From Martinezella lusitana (lineage in GTDB: Bacteria > Pseudomonadota > Alphaproteobacteria > Rhizobiales > Rhizobiaceae): 64,000 nt of DNA. A program made the translations under genes and the position numbers. The stretch spans positions 124,001 to 188,000 of the forward strand of contig NZ_WUEY01000008.1 in the NCBI RefSeq assembly GCF_010668395.1. Direction: 5' to 3'. Under the pieces are notes generated by a model. It saw nothing but the letters and a program-made list of their open reading frames with translations. It was not told the DNA's origin and searched no databases. Positions 33,965-42,366 of this stretch are shown one piece after another; position 1 is the first letter of the stretch; the number at the start of each line of letters is the position of its first letter.

Positions 33965-35026
33965 TCAAAGCCGCCGGCCTGTCGCTCCATCGAAAAGATG
34001 CAGCTTTCCGATATCGGGTTTCAGGGAAATGATGTCGCCGGCGCGGGATCCGATGCGCTCGCGCAGCGCCAATACCAGATTGTCCGGCCCGATGCTCGAG
34101 ACGATGAGCGTTTCAGCGCCTGTCGGCTCGACCACGACGACTTCGGCATCGATGCCGCCTTCGCCAATCGCGATGTTTTCCGGTCGAATGCCATAGACCA
34201 CCTCGGCCCCGCGCGTGATTTCAAAACCTTCGGGCAGCGGCAGGCGGGCGCCGCCATCGGCGATGAACTCGACAGGGCCGTCGGCGCTGACTTTGCCACG
34301 GATGAGATTCATGCCTGGGGAACCGATGAAGCCGGCGACGAAGAGGTTGGCCGGCCGATCGTAAAGCTCGAGAGGCGAGCCGATCTGCTCGACGTAACCG
34401 TCGCGCATGACCACGATCCGGTCCGCCATCGTCATCGCCTCGATCTGGTCGTGCGTCACATAGATGGTCGTGGTGCGCAGGCGCTGGTGCAGCTGCTTGA
34501 TCTCGGAGCGCATCTGCACGCGCAGCTTCGCATCCAGATTCGACAAGGGTTCGTCGAAAAGGAACACCTGCGGCTGGCGCACGATGGCACGGCCCATGGC
34601 GACGCGCTGGCGCTGGCCGCCGGACAGGTTGCGCGGATAGCGATCGAGCAGGTTTTCCAGGCCCAGGATCTGGGCGGCTTCGCGCACACGCCGCTGGATC
34701 TGTTCCTTCGGCGCCTTTGCGAGCCGGAGCGAAAAGCCCATGTTCGCTTCGACCGTCATATGCGGATAGAGCGCGTAGGATTGAAACACCATGGCGATGT
34801 CGCGGCTTTTCGGTTCGATATCGTTGACCACCCGGCCGCCGATGGCGACATCGCCGCCGCTGATCTCCTCAAGCCCCGCGATCATGCGAAGAAGGGTCGA
34901 CTTGCCGCAGCCCGAAGGACCGACGAGAATGACGAATTCGCCGTCTGCAATATCGATATCAACCCCATGCAGAACTTCGAAATGACCGTAGCTCTTGCGG
35001 ACATTCGTCACGCTTACCGATGCCAT
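33965..35026 (-). CDS. sugar ABC transporter ATP-binding protein (MalK/UgpC type)
   Basis: A 353-residue ATPase. It has Walker A GPSGCGKST, signature LSGGQRQR, Walker B VFLFDEP with SNLDAKLR, the switch His in VTHDQ, and a C-terminal regulatory TOBE region (about 240-350). GDIISLKPDIGKLHLFDGATG is typical of UgpC/MsmK proteins. The start at 35026 is preceded by GGAGAT. It is the last gene of the operon and energises the two MalF/MalG permeases. ATPases of this type may be shared by several sugar importers, including the ugp system at the left of the window. Confidence 0.93.
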   Translation of the reverse strand: MASVSVTNVRKSYGHFEVLHGVDIDIADGEFVILVGPSGCGKSTLLRMIAGLEEISGGDVAIGGRVVNDIEPKSRDIAMVFQSYALYPHMTVEANMGFSLRLAKAPKEQIQRRVREAAQILGLENLLDRYPRNLSGGQRQRVAMGRAIVRQPQVFLFDEPLSNLDAKLRVQMRSEIKQLHQRLRTTTIYVTHDQIEAMTMADRIVVMRDGYVEQIGSPLELYDRPANLFVAGFIGSPGMNLIRGKVSADGPVEFIADGGARLPLPEGFEITRGAEVVYGIRPENIAIGEGGIDAEVVVVEPTGAETLIVSSIGPDNLVLALRERIGSRAGDIISLKPDIGKLHLFDGATGRRL

Positions 35027-35109
35027 AATGATCTCCAATTAGAAAAGCGTTGTTTGATCGTCCAGGCTCTGCCGGTCTCGTTGGCGGCCCGGCAGAGCCC
35101 CGGTCGGAC

Positions 35110-36408
35110 CTATGCAATCGTCGCGGTGGAATAGGGCGCCAGGGCTGCATCGATCGCGGCAAGGCACAGGTCGCGCGGACGAGGCAGAACCGTCCCGGCG
35201 ATCACGGCGGGATAGACGCGGCCGAGATACTGGCTGACGAGCGTTTCGGGAATATTGCCGTCGAAGCGTGTGAACAGGGCCTGAACCGCCGCCGCCGCCC
35301 GCTCGTCCGGCCAATAGTAGCGGATCCGGTCGCTATAGCTGAAATGCCGCTGCAGCCGCTGTTCCCGAGCCGATCCGCCGTAGTGGGAACTCCAGTGGCC
35401 CGGATTCTCCAGCATGATGGCTTCCATGGTGGCGTAAATCGAATCCGGGAGGATCTCGCCGCCAAGGACCGTGGCAATGGCATCGAGGCCATAAAGCGCT
35501 TCGCGCAAGGCAAAGGTCAGACCGGGGCCGACCTTGAGGATCGCAAACCCACCATTCACCAGAGCTTCCAGCGCTTCGGTCGGCTGGTAATCGGTGGAAT
35601 GAGCCTCAAAGAGCAGGCCGGGCATGTGATCCAGCGCACCGGTCAGCGCGCGCGCCCGATCCGGTCTGTAAATGGCGACATTGGCGTTGCCGAATTCGAC
35701 GCCGGGCTGAACGACGATGCCGATCACCCGTTCCAGAGCGGTCTCGATACCGGCCTTGGCAAAGGCTGCCCGATGCACCGCCAGCGTGTTCGCCGCCGCT
35801 TCGGGTCGCGTGATTTCAAGCTCGTCAAGCGCATGGGTAGCCCCGCCCGGCGGCGGAACTTCGGTGCCAATGATGTAGGCGGGCAACCGGCGGCCGTGGC
35901 GACGAGCGGTCTCTTCCGCCACCTTCGCCAGCCGTGCGGCGCGCTCGGCGGTCAGCTCGTCCGCCAAGGCCGCCGGCTCGCCTGCGCAGCCCATCGACGT
36001 ATCGAGATGAATTTTTTCGAATCCCGCCTCGATATAGGCCGCGATCATGGCTTCAGCCCGGATCATCGCCTCTTCCGCCGGCAGCTTCTTCCACGGATTC
36101 GGCCCCAGATGATCGCCACCGAAGATGATGCGATCGATGGGAAAGCCGACAACTCCGGCGATGCCTTCGACGAAGCGGCGAAAGTCGCGTGGCGTCATCC
36201 CGGTATAGCCGCCCTCCTGATTGACCTGGTTGCAGGTCGCTTCGATCAGGACGGCCGAATCTTCCAAGGTCGCGCGCCTCAGCGCAGCCTCGATGACAAG
36301 CGGATGCGCGGAGCAGACCGATGTGATCCCGCGCGGCAACGTCGTGACGCGGCTCCCCAGAAGCTGGGCCAATGCAGCGCGGCGATTGTGTTCTATCGAC
36401 GCGTTCAT
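35110..36408 (-). CDS. GatZ/KbaZ-like tagatose-bisphosphate aldolase non-catalytic subunit
   Basis: A 432-residue protein of the GatZ/KbaZ/AgaZ family, close to the usual 420-430. Landmarks are GITSVCSAHPLVIEAAL, LIEATCNQVNQEGGYTGMTP in parts, FGGDHLGPNPWK and HLDTSMGCAG. In E. coli this subunit is needed for activity of the class II aldolase GatY/KbaY in galactitol and N-acetylgalactosamine breakdown; a tagatose-6-phosphate kinase role has been proposed for some members. The start at 36408 overlaps the stop of the SIS gene. No GatY/KbaY catalytic subunit is encoded here. Confidence 0.88.
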   Translation of the reverse strand: MNASIEHNRRAALAQLLGSRVTTLPRGITSVCSAHPLVIEAALRRATLEDSAVLIEATCNQVNQEGGYTGMTPRDFRRFVEGIAGVVGFPIDRIIFGGDHLGPNPWKKLPAEEAMIRAEAMIAAYIEAGFEKIHLDTSMGCAGEPAALADELTAERAARLAKVAEETARRHGRRLPAYIIGTEVPPPGGATHALDELEITRPEAAANTLAVHRAAFAKAGIETALERVIGIVVQPGVEFGNANVAIYRPDRARALTGALDHMPGLLFEAHSTDYQPTEALEALVNGGFAILKVGPGLTFALREALYGLDAIATVLGGEILPDSIYATMEAIMLENPGHWSSHYGGSAREQRLQRHFSYSDRIRYYWPDERAAAAVQALFTRFDGNIPETLVSQYLGRVYPAVIAGTVLPRPRDLCLAAIDAALAPYSTATIA

Positions 36409-37358
36409 CCGAGCATCACGACCTTGGTCAGGTGACGGGGGGCTACCGTATCGACACCCTTCGACTGCGCCGCGCGCTCGCCGAGGACCTGCAGGGCGGG
36501 GAGCACGCAGAGACCGGCAAGCTCCGGATCGCAATCGACGGTCAGTTCCAGGTCGCCCGGGCCGCCGAAGCCGATGACGATTGCTCCCTTTTCCCGCAAT
36601 TCCTCGACCAGCAGCGCTTCCGCGGCCTTCTGGTCGGCGCTGTAGAGCATGACGATAGCGGTCTTTTCATCGACGAGGCTGATCGGTCCGTGCCGGTATT
36701 CCAGCGGATGGAAGCCCTGCGTGACGATCTGGCTCATTTCCATCAGCTTCAACGCGCCTTCAAGAGCGATACCGTAAAGCGAGCCGCTGCCGAGGAAAAC
36801 GAAATGCGAGCGCCCCTCGATGATGCCGGGCAAGGCTTTGTCGAGCTGATCGGCCAGATGGCGCGCCGACGAGAAGATCGACGGCGGGATCTGCATGCCC
36901 GCCATCTGCATGCCCAGAAGCAGCATCAGGCTTGCCGAAACCGTCATGACGATACCTTCGTCGCCATGGGTCGCGGCTTCGATCAGCCGGTCGCAGTTCT
37001 TGGCAAGAGAGCTTTCCGGCTCAACCGTGATGGCGGTGACGAAGACACCTGCCTTGCGGCTTGCCTTGGCGGCGGCCACGGTTTCCGTCGTTTCTCCGCT
37101 GCGCGAAAGAGCAACCAGATGGGTCTTCTGCCAGTGCGGCCAGAATGCGCTCGGCCTGTTCAGCCATTCGGCGCCCGGCACGGCAATCGCCGGGTAGCCG
37201 GCGCGATTGGCATGTGTCGCAAGCGACAGCGCAAGATTGTAGGATGTGCCGCAGCCCAGAAAAACCGTCAATTCGGCGTGGTGCGGGGCGGAGACCGATC
37301 CGATCGCCTTTTCCCAATAGGGAAACTGCTCGAAGATCACCTTTTCCGTCGTATTCAT
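36405..37358 (-). CDS. SIS-domain sugar-phosphate isomerase/deaminase (AgaS-like)
   Basis: A 317-residue protein with two SIS domains. The first starts near residue 30 (TVFLGCGTSYNLALSLATHA) and includes ALSRSGETTETVAAAKAS; the second (about 165-300) includes HFVFLGSGSLYGIALEGALK with KLMEMSQIVTQGF. This pattern matches GlmS-like isomerase halves such as AgaS and FrlB that remove the amino group from galactosamine-6-phosphate or fructosamine-6-phosphate. With GatZ-like and sugar-kinase neighbours, galactosamine-6-phosphate to tagatose-6-phosphate is the best guess. Confidence 0.85.
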   Translation of the reverse strand: MNTTEKVIFEQFPYWEKAIGSVSAPHHAELTVFLGCGTSYNLALSLATHANRAGYPAIAVPGAEWLNRPSAFWPHWQKTHLVALSRSGETTETVAAAKASRKAGVFVTAITVEPESSLAKNCDRLIEAATHGDEGIVMTVSASLMLLLGMQMAGMQIPPSIFSSARHLADQLDKALPGIIEGRSHFVFLGSGSLYGIALEGALKLMEMSQIVTQGFHPLEYRHGPISLVDEKTAIVMLYSADQKAAEALLVEELREKGAIVIGFGGPGDLELTVDCDPELAGLCVLPALQVLGERAAQSKGVDTVAPRHLTKVVMLG

Positions 37359-37370
37359 GCTAGCTCCGAT

Positions 37371-38228
37371 TTACTTGACCGATCCGGCCAGCAGACCGCT
37401 GACGAGGTATCGATTGAGAAAGATGACGACCAGGGCGGGGATGATGATGGCAATCGATCCGCTTGCCGTGATCAGCCCATAGTCGATGAAGTTCTTGGTG
37501 ACGAATTCTGGGATCAGCACCGTCAAGGGCTTCGTCGCCTGCGGCGAGAAGATGAGCGGAACGAGATACTGTCCCCATGCGCCAAGAAAGGTCAGGATTG
37601 CCGCCGCCGTCAGGCCAGGGCCGGCAAGCGGCAGGACGATGTTGAAGAATATGTAGAGCCTGCCTGCGCCATCGAGCTGTGCTGCTTCCTCGAGCGCGAT
37701 CGGCAGCGCCTCGAAAACGCTCCGTAACAGCCACAAGGACAGAGGCAGGTAGGCCGACACATAGATCAGCGCCACGCCGACATAGGTGTCGACCAGGTGA
37801 AGGCTGATCATAATGCGGTAAAGCGGGATGAGCACCGCATAGCCGGGAATTGCAAGCGTCGCGACAACGGCCGCAAACAGGAAGCCCCGCCCGGGAAACT
37901 TGATCCGCGTGAAGGCATAGGCGCCGAGAGCCGAGATTGCGACGCAAAGCAGCGTGGCGGCAACCGACGTCACGATGCTGTTGACCAGCGCGGCACGGAA
38001 CTGCGACCAGACCTGAACGCCGCCGATCCGGGCAATATCGATGCCGAACAGGCGCGAGAAGTGATCGAGCGTAAAATGCTGCGGAAAGAAATGGATGGGT
38101 CGGGTCGAGAAGTCCTCGGTCGGCGTGACCGAGCTTGCGAGCGTCCAGTAGATCGGCCCGAGCGACCAGATCAGGAGAACCGCGACACCGGCCCAGATCA
38201 GCAAACGATAGGAAAGGCTCTGTTTCAT
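37371..38228 (-). CDS. sugar ABC transporter permease (MalG type)
   Basis: A 285-residue permease with about six membrane helices and the EAA loop EALPIALEEAAQLDGAGRLY. The N-terminal helix is RLLIWAGVAVLLIWSLGPIY and a periplasmic domain follows, as in the MalG group. The start overlaps the stop of the other permease. It forms the channel with the MalF-type partner upstream. Confidence 0.93.
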   Translation of the reverse strand: MKQSLSYRLLIWAGVAVLLIWSLGPIYWTLASSVTPTEDFSTRPIHFFPQHFTLDHFSRLFGIDIARIGGVQVWSQFRAALVNSIVTSVAATLLCVAISALGAYAFTRIKFPGRGFLFAAVVATLAIPGYAVLIPLYRIMISLHLVDTYVGVALIYVSAYLPLSLWLLRSVFEALPIALEEAAQLDGAGRLYIFFNIVLPLAGPGLTAAAILTFLGAWGQYLVPLIFSPQATKPLTVLIPEFVTKNFIDYGLITASGSIAIIIPALVVIFLNRYLVSGLLAGSVK

Positions 38229-39145
38229 CAGTCAAACCGGGTGTTGCGATAGACGCGCAGGACATAGACGAGCGAAACCAGCAGCGAGACCAGCGTGATC
38301 ACGAGCGACAGCGCCATGCCGTAGGAGAACCGCAGGTTCTGGAACGTCTCGAGATAGATCTGGACGAGAACGGGCCGTGTTTCGAGGCTGGAGCCCGCCA
38401 GCACCCAGGCCTCGTCGAAGAGGTTGAAGGCGTTGACGGTGGCATTGGTCATGGCAACGGCGATGGCGCTGCGCACCAGGGGAAGCGTCACCAGGGCGAA
38501 CATCTGCGTGCGGGTGGCGCCATCGATGCGTGCCGCCTCGTAGAGGTGGGCGGGAATGCTCTGCATGGCCGCAAGGACGATGACGACGGTCAGGGGCATC
38601 ATGCGCCAGACGTGGACGACGGTCACCGCGATGATGGCGCTGGTGCGATCGTTGAACCAGACGTGGTTCTCGAAAGGCAGGCCCACGGCCGACAGAATGC
38701 CGTTCAGCAATCCCGCGCCGGGTTGGTAGATCCAGAGCCAGATAACCGCATTGACGACACCGGGCAGCGCCCAGGGCAGGACGACGGCGGCAAGAAGCCA
38801 TTGCCGGCCGACCTTGACCTGATTGATGAGGGCAGCGGCAAGTACGCCGAAGACCGTTTCCGCCACGACTGCGAGGACCACGTATAGAAGCGTGTTGATC
38901 CAGGTCGTGCCCAACGGCGCGTCGGAGAACATGCGGGTGTAGTTCTCCAACCCGACAAAGGGAGTGCCCGCCTGCATCGGGTTGACCCTGTGCAGGCTAT
39001 CCCAGACGGTTCTTCCTATCGGGAAGAAGACGAGGGCCGCCATCGTGATCAGGATCGGCGAGACCAGCAGGATCCCCAGCGTGGTGTCGGCTTTGACGCC
39101 GGCACCTCGCTTGCTCCTGCCACCGGCAGAAATTGCGATTGTCAT
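38228..39145 (-). CDS. sugar ABC transporter permease (MalF type)
   Basis: A 305-residue permease. It has a cytoplasmic N-terminus, LGILLVSPILITMAALVFFP as first helix, the segment FVGLENYTRMF and the EAA loop SIPAHLYEAARIDGATRTQM. Its start overlaps the stop of the binding-protein gene (ATGA). The family and operon position define a CUT1 importer for di/oligosaccharides or glycosides. Confidence 0.93.
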   Translation of the reverse strand: MTIAISAGGRSKRGAGVKADTTLGILLVSPILITMAALVFFPIGRTVWDSLHRVNPMQAGTPFVGLENYTRMFSDAPLGTTWINTLLYVVLAVVAETVFGVLAAALINQVKVGRQWLLAAVVLPWALPGVVNAVIWLWIYQPGAGLLNGILSAVGLPFENHVWFNDRTSAIIAVTVVHVWRMMPLTVVIVLAAMQSIPAHLYEAARIDGATRTQMFALVTLPLVRSAIAVAMTNATVNAFNLFDEAWVLAGSSLETRPVLVQIYLETFQNLRFSYGMALSLVITLVSLLVSLVYVLRVYRNTRFD

Positions 39146-40398
39146 TGCGCCGATGCCTGCTTTGCCGCATCGGCGATGCTCTGCATGGCCTGATCGACGG
39201 TGACCTGGCCTTTCGCAGCGCTATTGATCGCCGTGTTTACCGCACTCGAAAATTCCGGATACCAGGGCGGCGTACCCTGTTGGAAAAGCGGCTCGACGGT
39301 CTTCGACTGCGCCACGAGGGCATCGCCGCTCTGCAATTGACCCGACGCGTTCAGTTCGGCAAGCGCAGAGGTGCGGGTCGGCAGGGCGCCGTTCGCCGCG
39401 TTCTTCTTCTGGAACTCCTTGCTGGTGAACCACTTGACGAAGGCGATGGCGGCTTCCTTGTTTTGCGAAACGCGCGGAATGGCGAGCGCTTCCGGCAAGC
39501 CGAAGCTGCGGGTTTCGCCGCTTGCCGTGGGCACCAGGATGGCCTCGACCTGGCCTGCGACCTTCGACTGCTTGGGATCGTTCATCTGGCCGATACGGCC
39601 GGGTTCGCCCGAGATCATGATGCTGGTCACACCCTGGGCAAACATGCTCTCATTGATCTGGCTGTCCTTGAGGCCGGTGGAGGCGGGATCGACCAGCCCT
39701 TCCTTCAACAGCATCAATTCGAAGGCAAGCGCCTTGTAGCCGGCGGAATCCTTGGAGACGAAGAGCGGCTTGAAATCCTTGTCGAACAGCTCGCCGCCGA
39801 ACGCCTTCGTCAGCAGATACCAGCTTGTCGATGCGCCTTCGGTCGCCGAGAGCGGCAGGCCGATCGGATAGGTCGCGATCTTCTTTTCCTTGATCTGCTT
39901 GGCCGCGGCGACAAGCTCGTCAAGCGTCTTCGGCATGCTGGTGATGCCCGCATCGGCGAAATGCTTCTTGTTGACGAGCATGACGCGGAAGTCGTTCGTA
40001 TAGGGCACGCCCAGGAGATTGCCGTTGACGGTGAAGATCTTGGAGACGCCGATGTCCTTGACCGTATCGGCATCGATCACGTCGTTGAGCGGCAGATACC
40101 AGTCGGCAGCGCTGAATTGGCCGGTCCATGACCAGTCGAATTCGGTGACATCCGCCGGCGCCGTGCCGGCAATGAGCGAGGTTACGAGCTTCGGGCGGAT
40201 ATCGTCCCACGACAGCGTCTGCATGTTGACGTGGATGCCGGTCTCGGCTTCGAAGTCGCCGGGGATGTTCGGTGCCTGGGGCGAAGGCATCAGCACCGTG
40301 ATCGTTTGGCCGGCGAGCGGTTTCGCATCCTGTGCGAGAGCCGGGACGGCGGCAACGAGCGCCGCGAGAGCGACGAAAGGCAGAGTAAATTTACGCAT
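39142..40398 (-). CDS. sugar ABC transporter substrate-binding protein (CUT1 family)
   Basis: A 418-residue periplasmic protein with signal peptide (residues 1-22, ending VPALA). The MalE/family-1 fold shows ITVLMPSPQAPNIPGDFEAE in parts, YTNDFRVMLVNKKHFADAG and FGLPEALAIPRVSQNKEAAI. The ATG at 40398 has AAGAAGGG upstream. It feeds the two permeases that follow. The ligand is not evident; an alpha-galactoside or amino-sugar compound is inferred from the enzymes in the locus. Confidence 0.92.
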   Translation of the reverse strand: MRKFTLPFVALAALVAAVPALAQDAKPLAGQTITVLMPSPQAPNIPGDFEAETGIHVNMQTLSWDDIRPKLVTSLIAGTAPADVTEFDWSWTGQFSAADWYLPLNDVIDADTVKDIGVSKIFTVNGNLLGVPYTNDFRVMLVNKKHFADAGITSMPKTLDELVAAAKQIKEKKIATYPIGLPLSATEGASTSWYLLTKAFGGELFDKDFKPLFVSKDSAGYKALAFELMLLKEGLVDPASTGLKDSQINESMFAQGVTSIMISGEPGRIGQMNDPKQSKVAGQVEAILVPTASGETRSFGLPEALAIPRVSQNKEAAIAFVKWFTSKEFQKKNAANGALPTRTSALAELNASGQLQSGDALVAQSKTVEPLFQQGTPPWYPEFSSAVNTAINSAAKGQVTVDQAMQSIADAAKQASAQ

Positions 40399-41389
40399 GT
40401 TCCCTTCTTTCCTTGTTATTGAGGTCTGCTTCACCTGAATGCACCGCCGCAGTCTTTGCCGTGGCGGCGATTTGCGTGATCCAGCCGTCATCCACCGGCC
40501 AGTCGAGGAGTCGGGCGGCTGCGAGAAGTGCGCCGCCTATGGGAGGAAGTCTCGGTGTTGCGGCCGGCCGGCCAATGCGGCGTTCGAGCGCGGCAAGCAA
40601 AGCGCGGCTTGCAAATGTTCCGCCCGCATAGGTCCACTCGGCGGCGGCATCGCAATGCGGCGCAATGGCTTCGACATGTTTTGCAAGCTCGAACGCGGCC
40701 TGTTCGATCAGCTGCTTGGCTGCGCCGTCTCCGGCGCGGGCGACGCGATCGACCAGAAGAGAAAGCGCGGCGATATCGGCGCGGGGATTGGCAAGCTCGC
40801 TCACCCATCCGCCCAGCGCATTGATCGGATCGGAACCGTCGAGCCGCAGGAATTCGAACATGGCCTTCGCCAGCGCGGTCGGCGGCGCGCGCCCGTCGAG
40901 GCTCTGGCTGACGAGGCCAAGTGCCGCGCGTCCGATCCAGTAGCTGCTACCCTCGTCGCCGATGACATCGCCCCATCCGCCGACACGCGCAGACATGCCG
41001 GCACCGTTGCGCGCCCAGGCCATCGAGCCCGTGCCGGACAGGATGAGAATGCCGGGCTGTCCGGCAAAAGCGCCCAGATGGGCGGCGTCGACATCGTTGA
41101 GGATATACTGCCGCGCCTTGGGAAAGCCGGTCTCGATCGCCTCGCGCTGCTGTTCCGACAGCCGGGCTACTTCGCCATAGGCAGGCAGAGCCGCAGCAAC
41201 GGCCGCCAGCCGCTCTTCTTCCAGGAAGGGGCGCAGGGAAAGATCCAGTTCGCGCCGCCAGTTCGGATTGTCCATCGGATTGACGCCGCCGCTGCGCGAC
41301 ATCCGTAGAACCGTGCCGGCCCGGTCTGCAAGTGCGACCAGCACCTTGCTGCCACCGCCATCGATGCCGAGGATCAGGTCGCCGCTCAT
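40391..41389 (-). CDS. BadF/BadG-type sugar kinase (N-acetylhexosamine kinase-like)
   Basis: A 332-residue ASKHA-fold kinase. The phosphate-1 motif is ILGIDGGGSKVLVALAD; the next is ILILSGTGSMAWAR; GGWGDVIGDEGSSYWIGR and WTYAGGTFASR complete the set. This matches the BcrAD/BadF ATPase family that includes N-acetylglucosamine and N-acetylgalactosamine kinases. The start at 41389 overlaps the DeoR stop. It would phosphorylate the imported hexosamine before the AgaS-like enzyme acts. Confidence 0.85.
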   Translation of the reverse strand: MSGDLILGIDGGGSKVLVALADRAGTVLRMSRSGGVNPMDNPNWRRELDLSLRPFLEEERLAAVAAALPAYGEVARLSEQQREAIETGFPKARQYILNDVDAAHLGAFAGQPGILILSGTGSMAWARNGAGMSARVGGWGDVIGDEGSSYWIGRAALGLVSQSLDGRAPPTALAKAMFEFLRLDGSDPINALGGWVSELANPRADIAALSLLVDRVARAGDGAAKQLIEQAAFELAKHVEAIAPHCDAAAEWTYAGGTFASRALLAALERRIGRPAATPRLPPIGGALLAAARLLDWPVDDGWITQIAATAKTAAVHSGEADLNNKERREHA

Positions 41390-42213
41390 TCCTGCGCTCC
41401 CAGGTCGGCAATCGTCGCCTCGACGCCGAGATTGATAAGCTCGCTGCGCCAATGCGTGGAAAGACCCGCGTCGGTGATCGCCTTCGCCACGCTCAACGGA
41501 GCGACCTTATAGGTCGCCGTCGTGCCGAACTTCGAGGAATCGGCGAGGAGGAAGCGCTGTGCCGAGCGGGTGAGCATGCATTTGTTGAGGCTCGCCTCGG
41601 CGCTATCGACGCTGTAGATCGCACCATCCGGGCTGATGGCGCTGGCGCCGAGAAAGAGCTGGTCGAACCAGATCGTCTCCAGCATCGCTTCGGCCTGCGG
41701 CCCGACCAGCGAGGCGTTCTCGCTGCGCAGCTGCCCGCCGATGAGCACGACCTCCAGATTGGGAATGTTGAGGAATTCCTGCGCGACCGTCAGCCCGTTG
41801 GTGAAGATGCGCAGCGGCATCGGGTTGAGGCGGATGAGACGTGCAAGCTGGAGGACGGTGGTGCCGGCATCGAGAAAGATCGCCGTGCGCGGGGTAAGCA
41901 GATCATAGGCCGCCGTCGCAATGGCGCGCTTGGCGGACAAGTGCCGCTTGGCCCGCTCCTGAAAGGCAAGTTCGACCGACGAGCCCTCGGCGATCCGGGC
42001 GCCGCCATGCACGCGGTCTATCGCGCCTTCCCGTTCGAGGACCTGCAAGTCTCTGCGCACCGTTGCCAGCGAGGCGCCGATGGCATCGGCAAGCGCCTGA
42101 ATGGTCGAAAACCCGTTCGCATAGAGATGGCTGCGAATAGCGTCGAGACGATCGACTTTCACTCCCCCGGCTTGGCTCAACGAAGGTTCCTTTTTCGTAA
42201 TCATTTCCATTTC
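41386..42213 (-). CDS. DeoR family transcriptional regulator (AgaR-like)
   Basis: A 275-residue DeoR/GlpR regulator. The N-terminal winged helix (about 15-70) has STIQALADAIGASLATVRRD and LEREGAIDRVHGGA. The sugar-phosphate-sensing domain follows with IFLDAGTTVLQLAR, FTNGLTVAQEF and GGQLRSENASLVG. The start at 42213 has GGAAG upstream. It is the first gene of the transport/catabolic operon and is presumably its repressor, released by a sugar phosphate intermediate. Confidence 0.9.
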   Translation of the reverse strand, partial: EMEMITKKEPSLSQAGGVKVDRLDAIRSHLYANGFSTIQALADAIGASLATVRRDLQVLEREGAIDRVHGGARIAEGSSVELAFQERAKRHLSAKRAIATAAYDLLTPRTAIFLDAGTTVLQLARLIRLNPMPLRIFTNGLTVAQEFLNIPNLEVVLIGGQLRSENASLVGPQAEAMLETIWFDQLFLGASAISPDGAIYSVDSAEASLNKCMLTRSAQRFLLADSSKFGTTATYKVAPLSVAKAITDAGLSTHWRSELINLGVEATIADLGAQE

Positions 42214-42303
42214 GCTCAGACTTCCACCCAATAAGATCAATGTCAATCAGGATTCTGATGTTTTTTGATCTAGTCTTGCTTTGAAGGGATCCCGCAAATA
42301 GGA

Positions 42304-42337
42304 AAGCGCAGCCTCCTGTCTCGAGGAGACTGCGCTT
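42304..42337 (-). terminator. hairpin between GH4 gene and DeoR operon
   Basis: AAGCGCAG (42304-42311) and CTGCGCTT (42330-42337) pair, with an inner CTCC/GGAG extension; on the minus strand the stem is followed by a short TTTCC. It lies about 30 bases after the GH4 stop. It likely ends the GH4 transcript, so the DeoR operon has its own promoter in 42214-42300. Confidence 0.65.
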
Positions 42338-42366
42338 GCGAATGGTGCTCGGCTTGGCGTGCGGGA